Source: Anaeromyces robustus (lineage: Eukaryota; Neocallimastigomycota; Neocallimastigomycetes; Neocallimastigales; Neocallimastigaceae). Taken from it: a DNA stretch of 64,000 nt. A model generated the notes under the pieces. That model saw nothing but the letters and a program-made list of their open reading frames with translations, did no database searches and had not been told where the DNA came from. The position numbers and the translations under genes are program-made. Position 1 is the first letter of the stretch, and each line of letters starts with the position of its first letter. Of the stretch, positions 12,279 to 24,830 are shown one piece after another. The stretch is taken from NCBI GenBank assembly GCA_002104895.1, contig MCFG01000238.1:45313-109312 (forward strand), given 5' to 3'.

Positions 12279-14646
12279 TTAAAATTTAATATTTTGTTTT
12301 ACCTCAAGCTTAACCAAATTCTTATTATTTTTATCAGAAGAATAAGCATGAACTAATTCAAAGCAACCAGGAGTTCTCGGATACTCAGGGTCAATTTGAA
12401 ATACTAATATTGTTTGAGATATATCATTTAATATAATTTCTAAATTCCCTTGACAGCCTTTTATATCTGTATATTTTATATCATATCTAATTTATTTTAT
12501 ATATAATATTATAATAAAATTTAGAATAATACAATTTAATACAATTTATTTTACTAAACACAAAATAAATTTACTTTACTACCTTAATTTTAATTTTTGA
12601 AATTCAATTATTCTTTCATTAATATTTGCTACTCTCCAAGTTATTTCTTTTACATAAAAGCACATTAATTCTTCAATGCTATCTGTTCTTTTTTTTCCTT
12701 CCTCTATTATATCATCAATATATATATTTTGATTTTTTAACTATTTCATTATATAAAAAAAAATAAATATTGTTAATATTTTAAAAATAAATAAAAATTT
12801 ATATATTATTTTTTTATAATTACTAAATATTACCTTAACATTTACTGTATTGTTTTTATAAACTAAATTTATTATTATATCATAAACTGAATGATCTTTT
12901 AAAGTAATTCTTTTAACAATTTCTAATTCATCAGGTTCGACATAATTTAAAGACACAATAGAATCAATATTAGAGATTAATTTCCCTGTTATATTATACC
13001 TTATATTTATAATATAATTATATATAATTGTTTAATTTTTGACATTTTATTTTTAAAAGATTTGATATTGTATAAAATAATTTTTTTACCATTCACACAT
13101 ATTTTTAAAAATTGGATTGATATTTGAAGTTTTTCGTATTGTTTCTGTAACAGCTGTTTCTACATTTGTTCTTTGAATTCTTAAATTTGATATTTCCTTT
13201 CCCAGTTGTATTATTTTTTCATTTAATGATATAATAGATTCTTCTTGCTCTTGTAAATAACTTTCTAATTCTATTATTTTAGTTTCCTAGAATTATAAAA
13301 AAGAATTATTACATTTTATTGTTATTTTATAATTATTAATTATATAAATAAAAAAATAACATTTATATACTTGTTCATCAACAATATTTTGGACTCCTTT
13401 CTTTTATCCAGCAATACATTACACATATTGGTATAATAAAAATTATATCATAAATAAATGATGAAAATGATAATAATAATTAATTAATAAATTAATAAAT
13501 TAATAATATATAGTAATATTAATATTTATACTAATATTAACATATATGAAATTACTAATTTAGAAGTTGAACTTTCATAGTTTTTTATTTCTTCCTCCTA
13601 AGAAAATATATACAATAAATTAACATTGGTTCTTTAAATATATATATTACTAACTTTTATTATAAAAATTAACAAAATATTTATAATTAACTGATTTTCT
13701 TATTTTATTTTGCAATTGTTCTACTTCTTGGAAATGTTTCGATATTGTCTCAAAAGCTTTTGCATATACATATATATACAATTAATACATTAAATAAAAT
13801 AAGTTTATATATATATATTATATAAATTAACCTTGATTCACATTTTCTATTATTTCTAATAATTGATTTTTTGCATTTTCAATATCCTGTTTAGCTTGAT
13901 TTAATTTTATTTTATCATCCTTTGCTATTGATTCTGTATTTTATATATTATTAAAGTTAACGAAGAAAGAAAAGAAAAGAAAAGAAAAGAAAAGAAAAGA
14001 AGAAAAAAAAAAAAAAAAAAAAAAAAAAAGATATTTTACCAATTTCAGCTACTTGTTGTAAATTTGAATAAGTTGGTGGATTGGAAAAAATTTGATTTAA
14101 AAAATATGACTTTGTTTGGAACTCTCTAAAATTAATCCTTAATTCCGAAAATAAATCCTTTATTTATATATGATAAAAAAATAATTTATTACTATTATTA
14201 CTTTTATCCTCTGTATCTAATTCTTTTATTTTTTCAAAAAATTTACGTAATAACTTATATATTCATTAAAAACATAAATTATATCATATTCAAATTTATT
14301 ATTTATCATATTATATTCTGATAAATATTTGAAACCATATACCTTTTGATACTGTAATTCCTCTTTTAAGTAAATTGAATTATATTTTAATTCATTGGGT
14401 ATACTACTATTATTTTCTTGATTATCAATTATTATACCACCTTTAACAGTAGCATTTTTATGTTTTAATTTGCTTATATTAAATTGCGTCTTATAAAATT
14501 TGTTAAATAATCTTCATATAAATATAAAAATAAAAAATTAATATACTTATTATAATTTATAATATTATATATTATTATTTTTATTACAAATTTAATTCCT
14601 CATTATTAATATAATCGCTTTTAACTACACTCTGTAAATCATTCAT
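12279..14646 (-). CDS. Coiled-coil protein with C-terminal double-RWD-like part, KNL1/Spc7-like
   Basis: Twelve short exons on the minus strand join in phase to 443 residues: 12279-12486, 12583-12740, 12834-12999, 13090-13286, 13371-13400, 13556-13597, 13692-13756, 13832-13933, 14040-14123, 14202-14253, 14343-14511, 14588-14646. Residues of about 70-250 are heptad-rich coiled coil. Next comes a globular part beginning near MCEWYNITGKLISNIDS with alternating strands, then a helical pair (EELMCFYVKEITWRVANINE), then a strand-rich end (NLEIILNDISQTILVFQIDP) with a Pro-rich turn (PEYPRTPG). This order resembles the C-terminal coiled coil and tandem RWD of the kinetochore scaffold KNL1/Spc7, which binds the Mis12 complex. 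No MELT or RVSF motifs are present, and the long N-terminal scaffold is missing. The acceptor at 14123/14124 was chosen by phase and is uncertain. The family call is tentative; another kinetochore RWD protein is possible. Confidence 0.5.
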
Positions 14647-14744
14647 TTTAAATTATATAAATTTATAATAATAGTATAATTGTACATCTATTAAAAAATT
14701 TAAAAAAAAAATGAATTTTTATATAATTTTCAATTTAATTAATT

Positions 14745-14966
<222 letters not shown>

Positions 14967-15246
14967 ATATTATCCATATATTATTATTGATAGACTTTCA
15001 GTCATTATATAACTTAATATATTTTTGATTCTTTTATTATTTATAATTAAGAAAAGTTTTTGCTATTAGTCTAAAAATATTTTTTGAAGTAAATATGTGA
15101 AATATTACATTAATATAAAAGTAAAATGAAATGAAAAAAATAATTATTGATATTAATACCTTTTAAAGGAATTTTTGATTATAGATGTAATTTATTAACT
15201 AAAATTTTATTTTTCTGTTTTGAATAATTATTGCTTTAGAGAATTC

Positions 15247-15465
15247 TTAATATATATTTAAACAAATATTGACAAAATAACTATTTCCTGTTTCATAGTT
15301 ATTTATTTCTCTATCAGTCTGATGGTGATTATTGCTATTTTCACAATCATTCAAACACATTTGATCGACACTTTTCTGGGTCTTAAATATTAGCCTATAG
15401 TTTTTCTGTGATAAAGAAAGAAATTCATATTTATCCTGATAGTAGGGTATATATAAGTAGATGTA
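15247..15465 (-). pseudogene. Open frame fragment without start, possible orphan exon
   Basis: On the minus strand this stretch is open for about 70 codons and ends at a TAA (15247-15249). The product is not low complexity: it includes YEFLSLSQKNYRLIFKTQ and MCLNDCENSNNHHQ. There is no upstream Met in frame and no clear acceptor. I do not recognise a family. It may be a terminal exon of a lost gene or a transposon relic. Confidence 0.3.
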
Positions 15466-15639
15466 TTATAAATTTTAGAAAAATTTTTAAAACAAATTAA
15501 TTTGAATAAAAAAAATATAGTTGAGTCCTGCTAATAAAGTTTGTACTTGTCAAAAAAAAAAAAATTTAAGTGATAGTGAAGTGATCAAGAAAAGAAAATA
15601 GAATTTTCCAATGAAATTGTTAATATCATTAGAGAAAAA

Positions 15640-15840
15640 AATATATTTGTTAAATTACAAACAATAAGACTTTTTCATCTTTTTATCAACCAGATATAAA
15701 AGAATTCACCTCCTGTTTTCAAATGCTAGTTGTTCCATCAAATTATACATTGACCCAGATTTATCTAATATTATGATAATTAAGAAGGAAAAACCATATT
15801 TATTGAGAATATTTCAGTACGTAAATTTAAAATTTTACAA
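15640..15840 (+). pseudogene. Possible retroelement relic
   Basis: A broken frame reads SIKLYIDPDLSN and then IIKKEKPYLLRIF. That combination loosely recalls the region after the active site of gypsy-type aspartic proteases, but the D-S/T-G triad itself is not visible. Stops interrupt both sides. Very tentative. Confidence 0.18.
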
Positions 15841-16548
15841 TAATTTATATGGCTCCTTTTTAGTAATAATATTATAACTATAAAGTTCTAATAAACATAT
15901 TATGATATTATAAAAATTATAATATTATATAATTATAAAAATATATTAATAATTACGAAATGCAGAGCATATCTGTAAAATATTAATACTAATGTTATTA
16001 TAATTATCTATAAAACGTCAATTTCAATTATTTAAAGAAAAAAATTAAATAATGAAAAACAAAATAATTAAAATTTTTTTTTTTTTACTTATTTATTATA
16101 ATTCTTTTGTTAAAAAAATTTGTTTATATTTATTATAGTATTCTATTTTTTTATTATTTTTTAATCAGTTAAGATAGTTACACTAAAACTTTATTTAATA
16201 ACTTTAAATGAATTATTTACAATTATATTTTTTAAAATTTACTTTTTGTATATAAATAATACAATTATATTTAACTTCGACATTTTAATTATTTTGTATA
16301 TAAATTCAATTATAAATAAAAATAGCTATAATTTATTTAATATTTAATATTATAATGTTCAATATTAAATATATTATAATATATATAATAAATATAGAAT
16401 AAAAAAAATCTTCATTTATATAATATTTTTGTTATTCTTATTCTCTTTACAAATATCAAAAAATACTTATACTATATTTTAATAATATAAAATAATTATA
16501 AATGATTTCTTTATTGAAATCATCTTGATAGTTAAAATGATAAATTAT

Positions 16549-17027
<479 letters not shown>

Positions 17028-17208
17028 ATTCCAAATTATATATATATTTGATAAAAACCATTGATAATGAATTAAAATAAAATAAATTATAAATACACTA
17101 TATATATAATATATAAATGATAGTCCTTTTTTTTTTTTCTTTTGACAATGTATAATAAATATTGTATTAATTAAATATAAATATCATTATTACATTTATA
17201 CGTTGTTA

Positions 17209-20200
17209 TTATATTGTATTATTAATAGAATATAAACTTCGATTAGATTTATTAATTAAAATTTTGATCTTTCCATTTTGAAATTTAACAACTTTAGAGC
17301 ATTCATTATAAATATTAATATAATCTTCAGTTAATATCTCCATATTATCGTTCTTTGTCTTATTTAACATTCTTATACCAGTTTTTTTATTTTTTGGTCT
17401 TGTTTCGAAATAAGTCATTGGATCATCACCATGTTTTGTTAATATATAAAAATATTTATCCCAATAAAAAAATACTGATATTAAAAATAATGAAATATTA
17501 TTAAAAATAAAATCTCCTCTTAATCTTGCTTTTTTATTTTTTGGGAATACCAAAAATGTAATAACCTTTAAATATAAAAAACGAAAATACCAATATTAAT
17601 TTTATATTAATTATATATATATTATTATTATATATCATTATTAATTCATAATATTATATAATATAATTAATTATAATAAAAATATAATTAAACTATTATT
17701 ACATTTATTAAAGGTCCAAAAAAAATCCAAATAACTATTGTATATGTTATATAATAACAACATTTATATATGAATATATATCCTCCAATACTTTTTCCTT
17801 TTATAAATATAATTATCATAAAAATTATCTCTATTAAATTGACAAATAATTCTATTCTATGAATTAAGCATTGATAATACCATTCATGATTTTCATCTTG
17901 AACAAAACTATCTTCATCTGATAGTTTATTATAGAAAAAAAGGACTATAATAGTAAATAATATAATAATAGGATAAGCAACTAATAATTCAATATTAAGT
18001 GAACATAATTTAGTTAACATTTTATTAAAATCCTTAATAGTATATTCAGATTTTATGGTAGAATTGTTTTTTGCAATATAAGAAATTGATTCATTATGAT
18101 TATTACTGTTATTACTGTTACTGCTAATATTGCCGCTTTGATTAAATAAATCATTACTATTTTTAGCACTATTAATAATATTATTTGTATTACCAGGATA
18201 AGTTGTTTTTGTGGAAGGTAAATATGTTATTGTATTATATAAATTCGATATAAATTTTATTTTGTCATTTTTAATAGTTGAAACACCTAATTCACATCCA
18301 TAGAATATATATAGATAGTATATAAATAGTATTAATATAGTACCAGATATTCTAAATACAAAAAATAATGAAGATGTAATAAAAGTGTTTGAAACCATAA
18401 AATAATATGAAAAATAAATTAATATTAAACCAACTGACACAAAGATATTCTTTAACAATCCTGTATCTTTTATTATTCTTTTCTTTTTATTATAATAAAG
18501 AAATGCAATGTTAAGAATATGAATAAATATTAAAAGATCAGCCCAAACTTTAACAACTTTTGTTAAGTCGCTATATAATATGTAATTAAATTATTAGTAT
18601 GAAATAAATAATAAATAGTTAAATTATTAGAAAATATTAATAAAATAAATAATACATAATTAATAATAATAAATGTTATTTTAAAATTTTAATAATAGAA
18701 TATAAATCCATTTATGTAAAATAAATATTACAAAAAATTATTTAAATAAATAATAAAAAATTAATTACCTGAAATTAACATATATTCTTTCACTACAATT
18801 AACACCCGTGTATCCAGGATAACATTGACATTTATTATACTTTCTACTATTAACATTTTTAATACCTCCAGATGAACATATTGCTGTTACCTTGACAGGA
18901 CAACTATCATAACAAATTGGTACTTCGCATGAAAGTAAACCATTTCTGGAATACATTTCAATTTCTTGATCATTACAATTAGTAATTGCTATATCATATT
19001 CCTCTCCTTGTATAATTGTATTATAATTACTTTCAATTTCAAATTTTAATATATAACTTGATGGAATAGCTAAAATTTTTATATTATTTAATTTACATTC
19101 ACCATACAAAAATCTACATGTATTACCATAAATATAATAATTTAATTTTCTATTATTATACAAAACAGCTTTAATAGAAATTGAATTAAAAAAATTTGAT
19201 TTATCTTCCAAAATAGAATCCTGTTCATCATAAAGATAAAAAGAAAATGATAAATAATTCCCTGAACTCATAGTTAATGATGTTTCTTGATATTCACTTT
19301 TAAGTTTAGCATACGCTGGTAACGATGATATATTATTTCCATATGATAAAGCTGTATTATTCTTAAAATATAAACTTTCAGATGGTATTAAACATTTTTT
19401 AATATTATTTGGTGTAAATAAAGCACCACCTGCAACATTTGCTATATTATTTAAAAAATTAACATTCATAACCTCAGCCAAATATAATTCATTAAACTCT
19501 GAATAAATAGCACCTCCAAACTTTTCCGCTATATTACCTCGAAAAGTAACATTATGCATAGTGATATTACTATAATACAATTCAGGATTATATTTCTTTG
19601 AAAAATAAATAGCTCCTCCATTTGCACCTTTATTATTATTAAATTCAGAATTTTCTATTCGTATCTTTATATTATTGACATTTTCAAAACATCTATTGGA
19701 TATTAAATTTATATTATAATATTGTATTAATTATTTTTATCATATTTTATTATATTTTATTATATTTTATATATATTAGATTAAAATAATTCTATTAAAT
19801 TATGATAGTAATAATAATAATTTTAAATTTTTACAGTGCACCACCATTATTTAAATTTTCATTACTATTAAACTGAGAATTTTGAATATTAATATCAAAA
19901 TTATTTTCCATATAAATACTACCACATTGAGTATTATGAACATTATAATTATTACTAAATGTAGAATTTTTTATAGTCATTTTAGACTAATAAATATATG
20001 ATAAATATAATAAATATGTAATAAAATAAAATAAAATAAATAATATATAATATAATAAAACATAAAAATAAAAAGTTAAAATATATATATTAAATATATT
20101 AAATAAAGTAATACACATAATAAATAATTATCATACTAAATATATAATATAAAAATAATATATATATATTTATAAAGTAATAAATTATCAAAATTAGCTT

Positions 20201-21508
20201 ATATATAATAATTATATCTTACATTATTAGCAATATTTTCAATTAGTGATCCATATGAATGGCTATTCATAATTGTAATATTTTTAAAATCAACTCTATT
20301 TGAATAATCACCTTTAATTTTAATAATTGGATTATTTGTACGACAATTATTGATATATGCATTAATAATATTTAAACGAGTATTTGGATTGGTTTCAGAA
20401 TCAAAATATAATAAAGTTGCATCTTTAATATCTCCATTTCCTTGAATATTATCAACTTCTAGATTTTCAAATTTAAAATTCTTTCTCATTGCATATAAAA
20501 TAGGTTTTGAACTTGTAGTAATATTTTTAAATTTTATATTTTTAAACTTATAATTTGCTTCCCCACCAATTAAACTGTTAGTTTTAAATCTAAAATAAAA
20601 TATAAAAAAATAATATATATACATAATTATTTAATCAAGTAATAATACTAATAATAATAAACAAAAAAAAAAAAAAAAAATACAGTACTATAATGTAATA
20701 TATATAAAGTTATGATATATTACTTAATATTTTCAAATTTACTATTTTTAACAATTAAACTTGATGAACGATCGTTTGTAAAATCAAGAAGAGGAATATC
20801 CTTATTAGTTTCATAATTTATAACACTTAATCTATTTACAACTAACTTTGCTCCCACAAGTTCAAAAATTGTATCAGTATCTAATAAAATATAAAAAACA
20901 AATATTAAAAAAAATTAAATTAATACAATCTAATATATCTCAATTATATCTTAATAATTAAAATAGAAAAATAATGATAATCAATATTTTTAATATTGAT
21001 ATATGTTAATATATTTAAATTTATAATAACTATTACTTTCAAATGTATTATTATCAAATTGATATACATCAGAATTTAATTCAGCATCAATAGAATTCAC
21101 ATGAATCACAGATTTGGAAAAACAATTTTTAAAATGATTATTTTTCATACTATATTAATAAATAAATAAATAAATAAATAAATATAAATACAATAATTAA
21201 AAATGATAATTTCATGTATAAAATAATAATATATAAATAATATATATTTACTGAAAAGATGTTCCATCAAGGTTTATTAAATTTAATCCATTCTCTACTG
21301 TAAAATTATAGAAAGAAGAATTTGTAATTGATAATTCAGAAAAAGGAGTTCCTTCTAAAAGACCATTGTTAAAATATTTAGATCCAAGATTATCTTTAAA
21401 ATCTTTAAAACTACCTTTTATTTATTTATTTGTTCATTTATTTATTTATTATAAATATATATTGTAATTACAAAACAATAAGAATAATTTATTTATTTAT
21501 TTATTTCT

Positions 21509-21587
<79 letters not shown>

Positions 21588-21964
21588 TTAATTTATTTTT
21601 CTTCTTTTTTATCTTTTTTAATTTATTTTTATTTTTATTATTATGTTCTTAATTTTTTTTTTTTATTATTTTATAGATTTATCATTTAATCATTTAATTT
21701 ATTTTAATTTTTATTTTTGTTTTGATTTATATTTTTATATGTATACTTACAGTTATTATATTTGAAAGAACCATTACATAAATATGCTATCCCTCCACTG
21801 TTAGTAAATTTACAATTATTAAATTGAAAATTACTACACTTTGCTATTTCAGGATTAACTAAATTACTGCTATTTATATAATTACTATTCATTGCTACAA
21901 ATAAAATACCCCCTGTATTATCACTAAAATAATAATAAAATAAAAATTAAAATAATAAATATAT

Positions 21965-22016
<52 letters not shown>

Positions 22017-22916
22017 TTATACTGATTATAATTAATAATTAATATTAATATTTATAGACATATATTATCATACTCAAAGTAACAATTATTAAAAACATAT
22101 TGTGGCTCACTCTCATTTGAAGTAATACAATTAAATAAATTCATTATAACATTTCTTGCTTTAAGAAATTTACAATCTTCAAAATATAATTGATAACTGT
22201 CAGTCAATGGTGTTATATAAAATACATATAATAAAGATGGGTAATTAAGAAAATTTTTAAAAGTAATATTCTTAAATTTAATATAAGGTTTATCTGTAAG
22301 TCCATTTCCAATATAAAAATTAATAAACCATGTATAAGGATTCAAATTACTAAGGTCAATTGTTGTTGATTTTTCACTAAAAAAGGTAATATTTTTAAAT
22401 GCATATATCGTTACAGGAAATGATAAGTGTTCTTCTATTAATTCTCCTGAGTAATAATCCTCTTTAAAATTTATAACTAATTCAGATCCTGACAATGTAT
22501 TATTATACAATATTTCTATGAAAGAAGAAAAGTTCTTTTTTGTTATATCTATTTTAATAATACTTTCATTTTGCCTTTTTTTACGATTTTTTCGTAGTTG
22601 TTCCTGGTAAAATTTTTCTTTATCATAATAATAAGATGAATATGTTTCATTTAACTTTTTGAAAAGCAAATTGTTTTCTGTTTTAATCAATTCAGAGTAA
22701 TATGAAAATTGTTCTTTTGTTTCTTTTGTTCCATTATTATACTCTTTTATTATTATATATTTAATATATTGGTTTATTACATTATTAAAATAAATTATAT
22801 ATATACATATATAAATTTATATAGATATTAATATATTAATAATTACTTAACGAATAGCATAATGGAATTATTATCGAATATTGTAATAATATAAAAATAA
22901 ATATGTTATATATCAT
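17209..22916 (-). CDS. Secreted beta-helix / EGF-like / seven-helix receptor, class C GPCR-like
   Basis: Eleven exons join in phase to 1,340 residues: 17209-17565, 17694-18570, 18769-19692, 19835-19986, 20223-20589, 20724-20880, 21037-21149, 21252-21414, 21751-21923, 22074-22743, 22847-22916. A signal peptide (MIYNIFIFILLQYSIIIPLC) opens the protein. About 900 residues of short repeats follow (FKNITF, FNNCKF, GGAIYS, NNIANVAGGALF), the pattern of a right-handed parallel beta-helix. Next is one EGF-like unit ending CQCYPGYTGVNCSE. The last third has seven hydrophobic helices, with an Asn/Ser-rich insert of about 100 residues between helices 3 and 4. A Trp/Cys loop (ENHEWYYQCL) lies before helix 5, and FPK follows helix 7, like the PK motif of class C receptors. 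The likely role is sensing of an extracellular polymer, perhaps plant cell wall; the ligand is inference. Confidence 0.75.
21492..21594. repeat. (TTTA)n microsatellite in receptor intron
   Basis: Occupies much of the intron between exons 21252-21414 and 21751-21923 of the receptor gene. Confidence 0.9.
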
Positions 22917-22931
22917 TTTATTATTATTTTA

Positions 22932-22969
<38 letters not shown>

Positions 22970-23399
22970 TTCTTTTTACTAGCTTTTTTTCACATAATAT
23001 TCAATGATAATAAAAATAAAGGGGATTATTAAGTATTATTTATTTTTATTTTTTTATTCTATAACAATAATTATTATTATAATTATTATTAATAAGAATA
23101 TGGTATTATGGTATTATTAAATTATGTATATATTTAAAATAATAAAAAAATACTAAAACAATAATCAAAAAAAAAAAAAAAAAATTATAAAAAAAAAAAA
23201 AAAAATAGAAAAAAAAAAAACTTTAATAATTAAAACATAAAAAACTTTAATAATTAAAAAACAAAAAGATTTTTAGGTAAAGTATAAATACTTTTCATCA
23301 TTAGTACTATACACAATCGACAAAGATATTTTGTATAATTAGTAAAATATTATATAATAGTAACAATAATAATATACTATTGTTACTTTATTAATATAA

Positions 23400-23700
23400 T
23401 TTAATTTTAAATGAGTTTTTTCCTATGTTAAATGTCGTAACTATTCAAACCTCATAAAAAATATTAATATACTGAGTAGAACTAAGTCCTAATAATGTGG
23501 AGTGCTGCTCTCTATTATTAGGTGATTTACTAACTACTACTCGTATATAAGACTTGTAGACTGGACCAATTTAAGAACTAATGTAAAACATATGAACAAT
23601 AAGGACTTCAAGTAAGGTATATGGAATATAATTCCGATATATTCATGTGAATACCACATGATACATGATAAGTCTATAAAAATATATTTCTTAATGTAAA
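23400..23700. other. Higher-complexity stretch with two hairpins
   Basis: G+C content is visibly above the flanks. A 9-bp perfect stem (CCTAATAAT 23488-23496 with ATTATTAGG 23514-23522, 17-base loop) lies at its centre. Further on, near 23644-23662, TCATGTG pairs with CACATGA around a 5-base loop. All six frames are interrupted. It could be a noncoding RNA or a decayed mobile element. Confidence 0.3.
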
Positions 23701-24510
23701 ATCAATAATTTAAAAACTTTGTTAAATGTTATAATATTTTAAAAATTATGAATTTAATATTTTACAATTAAAATATTATACATTGTTAAAATTTGATAAT
23801 GTTAAATAATTTTAATTATTTTTAATGAGAGAAGTGTAATTAAATAATACAATAAAATAAAATAAAATAAATAAAATATTTATGAAGTGTTATTTTTTAA
23901 TATATTTAATCTTTAATTTTTTATATATTTAACATTTAATAATTAATATAGTAATGAGGTTAGAATTTTTATATAGGTTAGGATTATTTTAATGAATTAT
24001 TTTTGTTTTTGTAATATATTAGAAAATATTCAATTAGTAAATAAATAAATAAATAAATAAATAATATATATATATATATATAAATCACAGAATCCAAACA
24101 AAAAAATAAACAATAATAATAACAATAAAAAAGTTTTTTCATAAAGCTATACATATTAATAAAATGATACAATTAATATAAAATATAATTAAAAATAATA
24201 ATAAAAAGAATAATCATTCATAAAAAAATAATTGTGTTTAAAGAATTAGTATTTACATTTAGTATGCAGACATAAAATAATGTAACATCCAAAGCAAATT
24301 AATAATATATCTTATAATTAATTAATTAAATTTAGTTTATTATTTATTCTTTTCCTTTTTAATATATAAATGAAAAATAAATCACTTTATTTAATAATAT
24401 ATCTTTTAATATCTTATAGATAATTAAAATTAATTTTTTATTTCTTCTTTTCCTTTTTAATAAATAAATAAATAAATAAATAAATAAGAATAAAATGTTG
24501 AATTGCTCAA

Positions 24511-24546
24511 TAAAGATGATGTACAAATTGTGTGCTTAAAAAAAAA
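24511..24546 (+). repeat. Dispersed A-tailed repeat, copy 1
   Basis: The core reads AAAGATGATGTACAAATTG then TGTGCTT and ends in an A run. The same core with longer left homology occurs at 38421-38502 and 47558-47626. Confidence 0.7.
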
Positions 24547-24642
24547 TGTTCTACTAAATAATCATATCAGCAATTGATTTTATATTTATACAATTTATTA
24601 TTAAATTAAATAATATAGAAATATAAAAAAAAATTTTTTTTG

Positions 24643-24830
<188 letters not shown>

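Larger units (their letters stand above)
14967..16540. other. Intergenic DNA with decayed coding fragments
   Basis: Mostly A/T-rich. Two stretches of higher complexity (15247-15465 and about 15640-15840) read as possible coding relics and are listed separately. Nothing else is supported. Confidence 0.5.
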
